Below, piece by piece: positions 30,661 through 37,476 of a stretch of DNA of 37,476 nucleotides. A program made the translations under genes and the position numbers. Numbering within the stretch: position 1 is the stretch's first letter; each line of letters begins with the position of its first letter. The notes beneath the pieces are model-generated. The model saw only the letters and a list, made by a program, of their open reading frames with translations, did not search any database and was not told the origin of the DNA. The stretch lies in IMG/VR virus record IMGVR_UViG_3300042516_001497, positions 1 to 37,476 of that record. One strand, written 5' to 3'. The stretch is from a virus.

Positions 30661-30765
30661 TATAAATTTATAAATTTATAAAAAAAGTAAAAAAAAGTAA
30701 GTCTTTTTTTGATTTTATCCGTATAATATTATTGTAGCCACGAGGCAACACACAGGAACAACGAC
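30661..30765 (+). promoter_or_regulatory. Phage promoter D (rightward) with A-tracts and leader hairpin
   Basis: After the tail gene come A-tracts (A-runs 30680-30686 and 30689-30696), then TATAATATTATT with TATAAT at 30722-30727, the mini-hairpin GCC-acga-GGC (30737-30746), ACAGGAACAACGAC, and ATG 30766. It is the only rightward copy of this promoter and the only one not placed between divergent genes. Confidence 0.75.
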
Positions 30766-31086
30766 ATGGAATCAAATAACATAGCAACCTCAGCATTCAA
30801 CCTCCTTACCGCAGAAGCAAAGAAGTTCATGATTGAACTCATGGAATGGGCAGGAAACGGATACCACACGGCAACCGACATGGAGTACTACTTAGAAGAC
30901 CTCTACACAGACTTTGAACCTTCTGACATGATGGATTCTTACAGCAAGGAAGCTATCGGTGGCTTCATGAAATCATTGCGAGAGAAAGGCTTGGTAGTGA
31001 AATCTGAAGGCTTCTACGTAACTCGGCTTGGCGTACAAGTAGCCATCTTGATCGCTAAAGAACTTGAAGCAACAGGAACTCTCTAA
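30766..31086 (+). CDS. Winged-helix-like hypothetical protein, first gene after promoter D (106 aa)
   Basis: 'SAFNLLTAEAKKFMIELMEWAGNG' and 'EAIGGFMKSLREKGLVVKSEGFYVTRLGVQVA' look like helices followed by the recognition helix and wing of a small winged-helix domain. DNA binding is therefore possible. It is transcribed alone with the next gene from promoter D, apart from the surrounding structural genes, so it is likely expressed on the early schedule. Confidence 0.65.
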   Translation: MESNNIATSAFNLLTAEAKKFMIELMEWAGNGYHTATDMEYYLEDLYTDFEPSDMMDSYSKEAIGGFMKSLREKGLVVKSEGFYVTRLGVQVAILIAKELEATGTL

Positions 31087-31094
31087 GATAAATC

Positions 31095-31114
31095 GGGTGG
31101 GAGAAATCCCACCC
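31095..31114 (+). promoter_or_regulatory. Intergenic RNA hairpin with GNRA loop (GAAA)
   Basis: Stem GGGTGGGA/TCCCACCC (8 bp) with tetraloop GAAA. It begins 8 nt after the stop codon of 30766-31086 and ends 31 nt before ATG 31146. Same geometry as the four leftward hairpins, though on the plus strand and with a different stem sequence. Confidence 0.8.
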
Positions 31115-31145
31115 ACAGACCCACAAGAACAAAGGAAACAGAACA

Positions 31146-31811
31146 ATGAAACAGCAACAAGAAATTAAGCACTACGTAGTCAGAATTCTCCGACACACTG
31201 TAAAGGATGGCGACATTTGCCCGCACTGTGGTGCTACAGGCAAGTACGTGACCTACGTTCTCTGCTCTGACGGAATCGTGCGTGGTGCTATGCGTGGGTG
31301 TCTTGAGAATGCTTTCTTTATGGGTTGGCAAGCGAAAGAGATTGAAAAGTTAGACGAAGCTATCGCTAGAATTCGTAAAGGAGGTGGCGAATGGAAAGGC
31401 GGAATAGCTAAGCGAGAATCCCTTGAAGAACTACTCTGGGAGAACGCACGACGGCATAACGAGAAATACGGAATTACAGGATTGCCAGAACAACTTTATC
31501 CCAGACAAAAAGTAGAGCGAGCAGAACGAACGGGAGAGTGTGTTGAAGGCAGAGAAGTCATTACAGGCACTATCGTAGCGATTAAAGGTTACGAGACAGA
31601 TTTCGGATACGTCACCAAAATGATGGTGCTAGATGATAGAGATTTCGCCGTCTGGGGAACGATGCCTTCCGGTTTAGATGCAAATAGAGGAGACAGAGTA
31701 GAGTTCTCCGCTGGGATCAGCAAGTCTAATGATGACAAGACGTTTGGCTTCTTCAAGCGTCCTGCGAAGGCAAAGCTGTTGCAGAAAGCACAAGTTTGCG
31801 AAGTGGCATAA
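31146..31811 (+). CDS. Hypothetical protein with zinc-finger N-terminus and OB-like C-terminus (221 aa)
   Basis: ATG 31146 is behind the perfect leader AGGAAACAGAACA. The N-terminal 'GDICPHCGATGKYVTYVLC' has a CxxC pair and a following cysteine. The C-terminal part, 'EVITGTIVAIKGYETDFGYVTKMMVL' and 'AVWGTMPSGLDANRGDRVEFSAGI', has the strand order of OB-fold domains seen in phage proteins of unknown function. A nucleic acid-binding role is inferred. Confidence 0.65.
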   Translation: MKQQQEIKHYVVRILRHTVKDGDICPHCGATGKYVTYVLCSDGIVRGAMRGCLENAFFMGWQAKEIEKLDEAIARIRKGGGEWKGGIAKRESLEELLWENARRHNEKYGITGLPEQLYPRQKVERAERTGECVEGREVITGTIVAIKGYETDFGYVTKMMVLDDRDFAVWGTMPSGLDANRGDRVEFSAGISKSNDDKTFGFFKRPAKAKLLQKAQVCEVA

Positions 31812-31818
31812 TCAAGAA

Positions 31819-32025
31819 GTGCCACCAGAAACTTTCATCAAAATAGACATAGGCGGAAGCGGACAGGAGACAATCCTGTCCGTTTCTATTGTTGGTTGTG
31901 AGTGCCGTGTTCCTGATTATTTAATGGCACTGGTGCGATTCACGAACGATTGGAAACGTTTAGCCGATCAAGATTCCACAGAGTCCTCTGTTGCCGTGAA
32001 ACCATGTGGGTGCAACGATGCCTAA
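31819..32025 (+). CDS. Cysteine-containing hypothetical protein (68 aa)
   Basis: GTG 31819 gives 'VPPETFIKIDIGGSGQETIL', 'VGCECRVPDYLMALVRFTNDW' and a terminal 'KPCGCNDA'. The two cysteine pairs could bind zinc. The stop overlaps the start of the large tail gene. A strong hairpin (31860-31882) lies inside the frame, so an alternative is that this stretch is a leader with a terminator and no gene, or that translation starts later. Confidence 0.45.
   Translation: MPPETFIKIDIGGSGQETILSVSIVGCECRVPDYLMALVRFTNDWKRLADQDSTESSVAVKPCGCNDA
31860..31882 (+). terminator. Strong hairpin, possible terminator of the promoter D unit
   Basis: A perfect 9-bp stem, CGGACAGGA/TCCTGTCCG, with loop GACAA, followed by TTTCTATTG. 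The T-content is modest, so partial termination is more likely than a full stop. It lies 49 nt after the stop of 31146-31811. Confidence 0.5.
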
Positions 32026-35000
32026 CAACGGATTGATCTTCCAGACTTCTGCTATCGAATGGCACGTCAAGAGCACCATTAATAGTGCAACAGGAGGAGG
32101 ATCAGGAACTCTTGCTAAGTCTCATCAGGCTACTGCAATCACTCAGTGGATTCCGAATGCCATCAATGTAAACACAGGGATTTATCTAGAAGTCTCATCG
32201 TCAGATGATGGTCTCGGTACGACTACATGGCAGGCTAAATACGATGGTGCTGGTGCTCCAGCAGGTGGCTACATAGTCGGAGGAGCCACCTTCAGAAACG
32301 ATGTGGAGATTAGAGTTAGAGCCACTGGTCTAAAGATTTACTGCAAGTTAACAGGTTCATTGCTTAGAGTTAAATGGGACACTCTCATGGTGTTCGTGAA
32401 CGGAACTCTTTACACTACTCTGAGCGGAGTAGATTACACCAGCAATGGAACTGGTGCAAACTACGTCAATGATATAGGTATTCCTCTTTACGCTACTGGC
32501 TCTTGTTCGGCTTCAAAAGTCTTCACTCCTCCAACCTATGACCCATGCAATCCAAGTGCATCTGCGTACATGACAGAGGCGACTGCAACGTCTACAATCA
32601 ATGCTGGCTGGCGATTCCAAGATCAAGATAACAACTGGACGACGCTTCCTTGTGCTTTGTGGACTGCTAGTATTCCGACATCAGGTAGTTGCCCATACAA
32701 CCTTTCATTTCACAATGAGGTAACAGTAACCGACACAGATAGCATTGAGATTCATTGTCGTTCTTATGGGAAGACTCAAGTTACTTACGATGGTAGACGG
32801 GCACTGACTCAACACGTCGTAGGAGAGTGCGTAGGAGAGGACGGAGGAACGATAGTTTACGATGAGTACGTTACAGGTTATTGCGTTGATCCTTGCACGG
32901 AAGAGTACGATGATGGATACGTGGATGCTTACTACACCGAAACATGGAGCGAGAGTCACGGAGGCACAGCACGAGCTATCCCCAATCTTGAGCGATCAAT
33001 CGTGCGATTAAATAATGATTACAAGGCTCTCTGGCGTCGCTTCGATTTCCCTGAGGTGCGAGGCAGTGCTACAAGAAGTTGCACAAACGGTGCAGTCACT
33101 GTCAACGTTGGCGGAGAAACCACTGTATTTAACGATTTGGGGAGCGATTTCCTTGAACTGGTATCAAACGCCACGAGTAACGTAGAGCAATCGTTTCCGG
33201 CAAATATTTACACTCAGCACGGAATGAGTAAGACCAAGTCATACAGCAAGCAGTGGTTCTATGAGGGATCAACTGTCTGCTTGTGTCCTCCTCCTTCAGT
33301 TCCGATTCCATCTTGTCCTCCGGGAACTGTTATCTCGTGGACGTGCACGAACGTTCCGCAATCAGATGCAGGGATCAATCAATCAGAATCTATCAATACG
33401 CACTTTCCTTCTTACGTTGGCTCATTATCTGGCTATCAGGGACACGCTGATATGCTTTGTCGCTATACAGGTTCTTGGGTAAATCCTCACTGGCAACTTG
33501 CGTATCATAGGCAAGATTGGGAGGTTGATGGAGCACCAGTAGATAATGACCTCTACTGGTCTACGATCAAGGAACAATACCTCTATAATAGTGCACTTCC
33601 CGTTTCGCCGAGAACTCGAAATAGCATGATAGCTTCGCCACTGTATATTGACAACGGGAACCAGCCGTTTCAAGACGCTTTTTTCGGAAAGTTTCGATGG
33701 ATAGGAGTCAGCCGTTGGAAGACACTTGATACGAGCCAGCCTACTCACCTAACGTTAACCCAATCCCGAAGCGGAAGCTGGTCAGGAACCAACTGCACGG
33801 CAACTGTAGGTGCAGGTGGAATTACCGTTTCTGCCTTCTCCGGGAGTTCTAGCTACGTTGAGATGGAAATGGGAAGTTGGGTTAGCGACCCATATTTGCT
33901 CCTTCTGAAGGCAAAAGAGGTGGCTATAAATTGGGTTTCCACAAACGTGAGCAGTATCCAAGTGTCATTTATTGGCACTGACAATGCTTCTAGTTATTTT
34001 GCGAATGCTCCGGGAACCTACGCATTGCCGACGGGAATCCAGATTAAGTATGCCGGAACTTGGGCAGTAGATCAAGGAGCCAGTTTAGTCACCGACACAG
34101 GCTCCGACACCTTGCCTGCTGGCATCTCAGCAACTCTTATGTCCGACCCTGAGAAGGCAGTTAACTTCCAACTCGGTAAAGGCAGACAGTTTGCTCGGCT
34201 ACGATTCACGATAGTTCCGGTGAATCCAGCGAACTCGGTCACGATCAACTTCCCTACGTTTACATTGGAGCACACTCACCCGATGCTCTATTGGGAGAAT
34301 AGCAAGTACCTCTCTATGCTTTGGCACAATACAGTCAACATAAGGTGGGGAAACTTGCAGTGGTATTCGCCTATTCTCGGCTTCATGAATCCTCCGATAA
34401 CGGCTGGCATGGATACTCCGAGCACTGTGATAGATGCTCTTGCATTCAACTACCGAGTCTTGAACGGCACTGGCGGAACGAACCTAGCGAGCACGATCAC
34501 TTCCGATTTATCTACTCTTTACGATGCTTACGAGGGACAATCCATTTCGGTCGTAGACAAGTTCTCGTTGTCCTTCGTTCTCCCGAAAGGGAATGGTCAT
34601 GATTTGCGAATAGCACTCGTCAACTCATTTAGTGAGATACCGCCATTCGCTTGTTTCCCTACTCGGAAACGCAATACCAATACATGGAATCCTACAGGAA
34701 GTTACGCTCAAGTTGTCTATGATTGGTGTCAAGACGGACGTTACTTAATCAGCAATCCGAGTGCAAGTGCAAAGTTGCAGACTGATGGAGGAGTAGATTC
34801 AGGATCAACTCTAACTCCGGGAGAAGCTGGATGGCATATTTGGAAGTTTAATCCTACTCTCTACAACAATGAGGTGGATTGGAGGATTGTTTCGAACGGT
34901 AAGATTTACGCTCATGTTCGTCCTTGGCACGGCTGGTATTGCCTATTAAGATCAACGAGTTGCAGAACTTCGATGGATATTGATTTCGCCAGCAACCAAC

Positions 35001-35503
35001 ACCTCTCGGCTTACGTCTTGAACAACGGCAATGTGCTCATAAGACAAGCTGACAATTCTCTTACTTGGGGAACTGTCAATACACTTGCAATAAATGCACA
35101 GTCCGCTTGCATTAAGATAGACAGACAATCCATAGACCAGAAGATTTACATGGTTGCGGAAGTCAATGGACAGATTAAGTTATACACGGCAGAGAAGGCA
35201 GATGAGGCGTTTACAATGGCAAGAACAATAGCTAATGGAGTGAAACCATTTATCGTCATAGGACGTGATGGAACTCGGTACATTTACTGGGTGGATGGAG
35301 TAGCGATCAAAGGCGAACGAACTGATCGTGCCGATACGATTCTAGACACTAATAACATTGTCGTGGCATCAGGAGTTGATGACGAGTGCATCTCAGCCGA
35401 CGAAGATGTTTACAATGGAGGCAACCGACGCTTGATCTTGATTGACGTGGAAAGCGGAAGTCTCGTGGAGAGGAAATCAGATGATGGCATCACCTTTGTA
35501 TAG
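32018..35503 (+). CDS. Large cysteine-rich tail protein, probable central fibre or host-contact protein (1162 aa)
   Basis: ATG 32018 (MPNNGLIFQTSAIEWH) is preferred; GTG 32006 would add four residues. The protein is beta-rich with about 22 cysteines, most in the first 500 residues (for example 'GECVGEDGG', 'GYCVDPCTEEYDD', 'VCLCPPPSVPIPSCPPG'). The last 250 residues ('SAYVLNNGNVLIRQADNSLTWGT' and similar) show repeated short strands like a beta-propeller. Being the largest late protein before the fibres, it probably forms the tail tip that meets the host. No enzyme motif is recognised. Confidence 0.6.
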   Translation: MPNNGLIFQTSAIEWHVKSTINSATGGGSGTLAKSHQATAITQWIPNAINVNTGIYLEVSSSDDGLGTTTWQAKYDGAGAPAGGYIVGGATFRNDVEIRVRATGLKIYCKLTGSLLRVKWDTLMVFVNGTLYTTLSGVDYTSNGTGANYVNDIGIPLYATGSCSASKVFTPPTYDPCNPSASAYMTEATATSTINAGWRFQDQDNNWTTLPCALWTASIPTSGSCPYNLSFHNEVTVTDTDSIEIHCRSYGKTQVTYDGRRALTQHVVGECVGEDGGTIVYDEYVTGYCVDPCTEEYDDGYVDAYYTETWSESHGGTARAIPNLERSIVRLNNDYKALWRRFDFPEVRGSATRSCTNGAVTVNVGGETTVFNDLGSDFLELVSNATSNVEQSFPANIYTQHGMSKTKSYSKQWFYEGSTVCLCPPPSVPIPSCPPGTVISWTCTNVPQSDAGINQSESINTHFPSYVGSLSGYQGHADMLCRYTGSWVNPHWQLAYHRQDWEVDGAPVDNDLYWSTIKEQYLYNSALPVSPRTRNSMIASPLYIDNGNQPFQDAFFGKFRWIGVSRWKTLDTSQPTHLTLTQSRSGSWSGTNCTATVGAGGITVSAFSGSSSYVEMEMGSWVSDPYLLLLKAKEVAINWVSTNVSSIQVSFIGTDNASSYFANAPGTYALPTGIQIKYAGTWAVDQGASLVTDTGSDTLPAGISATLMSDPEKAVNFQLGKGRQFARLRFTIVPVNPANSVTINFPTFTLEHTHPMLYWENSKYLSMLWHNTVNIRWGNLQWYSPILGFMNPPITAGMDTPSTVIDALAFNYRVLNGTGGTNLASTITSDLSTLYDAYEGQSISVVDKFSLSFVLPKGNGHDLRIALVNSFSEIPPFACFPTRKRNTNTWNPTGSYAQVVYDWCQDGRYLISNPSASAKLQTDGGVDSGSTLTPGEAGWHIWKFNPTLYNNEVDWRIVSNGKIYAHVRPWHGWYCLLRSTSCRTSMDIDFASNQHLSAYVLNNGNVLIRQADNSLTWGTVNTLAINAQSACIKIDRQSIDQKIYMVAEVNGQIKLYTAEKADEAFTMARTIANGVKPFIVIGRDGTRYIYWVDGVAIKGERTDRADTILDTNNIVVASGVDDECISADEDVYNGGNRRLILIDVESGSLVERKSDDGITFV

Positions 35504-35521
35504 ATAGTAAACTGGTGGCAA

Positions 35522-35998
35522 ATGGCAATACAAACAAACAGATCAATTGATGGTGGATTCACGCAGGTGTCCAAGACAGGCACCACACCTGCCTTTGCAG
35601 AAGGTGCCTTCACACCCACACTGGTTGCCTATGGTGGAAGCCCAACCACCCAACCTGAATTTTCATTTGAAACTGCGTTTGGCAGGTATCAAAGGATTGG
35701 CAACAAAGTCATTGTGGACGTGGATTTTTATGGTGATAACTGCAACGTTCAAGGTGTTGGCAATCTTGCCATTGGCAACCTTCCATTTGTTGCTGATGCA
35801 TCCACCATCACCATTGGTCTGGCAACACCGGGATCAGGACAGACAGCACCCACTGGTTGCCAATTTGACAATGACCAAGGCACACTGCTGAAATTGACAG
35901 ACATGGCATTGGGCAGTTTTGCATACACCAGTGCTGATTACTTCAACACAGGTGACAATTTCAAAGTTCAGGCACACATTGAATATTGGATTGATTAA
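35522..35998 (+). CDS. Tail fibre or receptor-binding protein (158 aa)
   Basis: The central 'GAFTPTLVAYGGSPTTQPEF' followed by 'FGRYQRIGNKVIVDVDFYG' is the C-terminal 'GxFTPxL...GxYxxIGNxV' module of phage tail fibres that end in a trimeric beta tip. Here it stands as a small separate protein. The gene belongs to a stretch with low CpG and many TGGCA/TGCCA words, unlike the central genome. Confidence 0.72.
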   Translation: MAIQTNRSIDGGFTQVSKTGTTPAFAEGAFTPTLVAYGGSPTTQPEFSFETAFGRYQRIGNKVIVDVDFYGDNCNVQGVGNLAIGNLPFVADASTITIGLATPGSGQTAPTGCQFDNDQGTLLKLTDMALGSFAYTSADYFNTGDNFKVQAHIEYWID

Positions 35999-36026
35999 GT
36001 TATACTAACCACAGAAGGCAAAAGAA

Positions 36027-36350
36027 ATGGCATACAACAACGTACAACTGCGGAATTCAGTCACAGTGGACAGCACAACACCTGTGAAATTATTTGATTC
36101 AAACACTGCCACCCGGATTGGTTGGCGGGTTGTGATTCCAACATCATTGGGTGCTGGCATTGGTGTTCGATTCCAAGTGCAGACAGCAGGTGCCACAGCA
36201 CCATCCAAGGCAAATATGCTGTTGGGTTGCAGTGCACGTGGTGAGGCAGGTGCATTGGTGGTGGATGGTGCAAGTGCATCTTTGGACATTTATGCTGTTC
36301 TGGAAAGTGGTGCCAGCATCACATTGAAGGCAGAAGAAATTTTGAGTTAA
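36027..36350 (+). CDS. Small virion/tail-associated protein (107 aa)
   Basis: ATG 36027 follows AGAAGGCAAAAGAA. It is beta-rich, 'VTVDSTTPVKLFDSNTATRIGWRVVIPTS' and 'ASLDIYAVLESGASITLKAEEIL', the pattern of small phage proteins co-encoded with fibres. Function unknown; a fibre cap or attachment role is possible. Confidence 0.6.
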   Translation: MAYNNVQLRNSVTVDSTTPVKLFDSNTATRIGWRVVIPTSLGAGIGVRFQVQTAGATAPSKANMLLGCSARGEAGALVVDGASASLDIYAVLESGASITLKAEEILS

Positions 36351-36354
36351 CATC

Positions 36355-37476
36355 ATGGCATTTAATAACGAATTCACACAGGTAGAAAACACTTGGTTGC
36401 CAGCAGGTGCTAATAGACCAAATACGTTTACTGCACAGCAGATATTCAAATCACCCACCACGATTGATGCTGGTGCTATCTTCCAAGGCACAGGCACCAT
36501 TTCTGCTATTCCCACAGTTGATGCCAATGCCATTGCTGTCTTTCAAGGCACTGAAGCAGTGGTGTCGCACGTTTTATACGCTTCTTCTGGACAACCAAAT
36601 CACGTCTACTTCAGACGGAACAATGGCACCTACGCATCACCTACTGCCATTGTTAACAATGACGTGCTTGGAAGTCTTCAATGGCAAGGCAGGGGTGCAA
36701 CCACTTTTGGTTCAACCGTGCAGGCACAAATTCGTGCAGTAGCATCTGAGAATTTTACGGATGCATTAAAAGGCACAAGACTTGAATTTTATACGACTAC
36801 AGTAGGAACAAACTCACCAACTTTGTCACTATCAATGATTGGTGGATTTGCTTCATTCACTGGACAATGCGTTGCGACAAGCTATCAAATAGATAATACT
36901 GTTGGAAACACAAGAACAATCTTCTTCAGAACATCTGGTTCTACACGTTGGACTTTAGTCGCAAATGCAAATGCAGAAAGTGGAAGCAATGCCGGGAGCA
37001 ACTTTGAAATAAGCAGATGGTCTGACGCACAAGTTAATCTTGGACATATCATGCAAGCCACACGTTCAAGTGGTGACATTACCTTTAACGGTGGTGGTGG
37101 AACGTCTACGTTTACAAACGACATCATTGCACCATTTGTTCAGGTTAACAGACCAGCAGGCAATGTCAGACCGATTCTATATCGAAGTGCAGGCGTCACC
37201 CGTTGGGCAATGCAAGCTACAGCAACGGCAGAAAGCGGTAGCAATGCAGGTTCAGATTGGGCATTGGATGCTCATACCGATGCTGGTGGATACAATTTTA
37301 CAGCATTAACAATTTCTAGAAGTGGTGGCAATGCAACATTCTATAACTTTGTAGCCGCTCCTCAGTTGCGAATTACTTTATCTAACCCTCCAGCTTCTGC
37401 TACAGCAACTGGTTCGGCTGGAGTAATTCGATGGGATGCAAATTACATTTATGTTTGCACTGCTACGGACACTTGG
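36355..37476 (+). CDS. Tail fibre protein, N-terminal part (continues at base 2)
   Basis: ATG 36355 opens a frame of 374 codons that is still open at the right end; the remaining codons are at 141-169. It contains at least two repeated beta modules of about 85 residues around 'ANAESGSNAGSNFEISRWSD' and 'ATAESGSNAGSDWALDAHTD', each preceded by an 'RxxGxTRWxxxA' strand. Such modular repeats are typical of trimeric fibre shafts. Recombination between modules could change length. Confidence 0.8.
   Translation, partial: MAFNNEFTQVENTWLPAGANRPNTFTAQQIFKSPTTIDAGAIFQGTGTISAIPTVDANAIAVFQGTEAVVSHVLYASSGQPNHVYFRRNNGTYASPTAIVNNDVLGSLQWQGRGATTFGSTVQAQIRAVASENFTDALKGTRLEFYTTTVGTNSPTLSLSMIGGFASFTGQCVATSYQIDNTVGNTRTIFFRTSGSTRWTLVANANAESGSNAGSNFEISRWSDAQVNLGHIMQATRSSGDITFNGGGGTSTFTNDIIAPFVQVNRPAGNVRPILYRSAGVTRWAMQATATAESGSNAGSDWALDAHTDAGGYNFTALTISRSGGNATFYNFVAAPQLRITLSNPPASATATGSAGVIRWDANYIYVCTATDTW
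37338..37476. repeat. Terminal direct repeat, right copy
   Basis: The same 139 bases as 1-139, differing only at 37464 (T against A at 127). The two copies give the same protein sequence. See the left copy. Confidence 0.95.

Noticed and set aside
36144-36533. Leftward cysteine-rich open frame in the fibre region
   Set aside because: Antisense of the 36027 and 36355 genes; the cysteines come from GCA/TGC repeats of the opposite strand.
1-37476. Lysogeny module
   Set aside because: No integrase, excisionase or CI-like repressor was recognised anywhere; the small HTH protein alone is not enough.

Overview
The window is an essentially complete genome of a tailed, long-tailed (siphovirus-like) bacteriophage. 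The first 139 bases recur as the last 139 with one mismatch. A tail-fibre frame that runs off the right end continues in frame from base 2 and stops at 169, so the map closes into a circle of about 37.3 kb. No integrase, repressor, tRNA, CRISPR array, DNA polymerase or cytosine methyltransferase is visible. The host cannot be named from the sequence; it is a bacterium that uses ordinary Shine-Dalgarno sites.

Layout. 1-618: end of the tail fibre and two small plus-strand genes. 615-3071 (minus): small accessory genes, including a PD-(D/E)XK nuclease, a zinc-binding protein and small membrane proteins. 3203-7372 (plus): recombination and replication genes: a small HTH/AT-hook protein, Gam/Gp157-like, ERF annealing protein, SWIM zinc finger, SSB, RusA resolvase, a DUF1376 replication protein that carries iteron-like repeats inside its gene, and a possible helicase loader. 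7408-8346 (minus): three small genes. 8587-9370 (plus): zinc amidase and a holin-like protein. 9492-11765 (minus): eight small genes. 11902-30660 (plus): three small genes, then a DNA-modification cluster (12453-16262), terminases, portal, head morphogenesis protein, protease, capsid, connectors, tail tube, tail chaperone with a -1 frameshift, tape measure and a tail-tip protein. 30766-36350 and onward across the junction: two promoter-proximal regulatory-type genes, a 1162-residue cysteine-rich tail protein and tail fibres.

The most interesting system is the run ParB-like protein, TET/JBP dioxygenase, amino acid:DNA transferase (alpha-glutamyl/putrescinyl thymine pyrophosphorylase family), type-II PLP enzyme and P-loop kinase. 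Together they read as a post-replicative thymine hypermodification pathway: thymine is oxidised to 5-hydroxymethyluracil in DNA, phosphorylated, substituted with an amino acid, and remodelled. A second signal may belong with it: reading by eye I found no GGCC, GCGC or CGCG in the whole window, although T-containing palindromes such as GATC are common.

Expression signals are unusually modular. Four copies of a promoter core (TATAATATTATT) sit 36-38 nt from a start codon, each with a small leader hairpin. Five G-rich hairpins capped by GNRA tetraloops lie 7-8 nt after a stop codon and 22-31 nt before the next start. Many of these genes also share a near-identical translation leader (AGGAAACAGAACAATG). 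Structural genes instead are packed with 1-17 nt overlaps.
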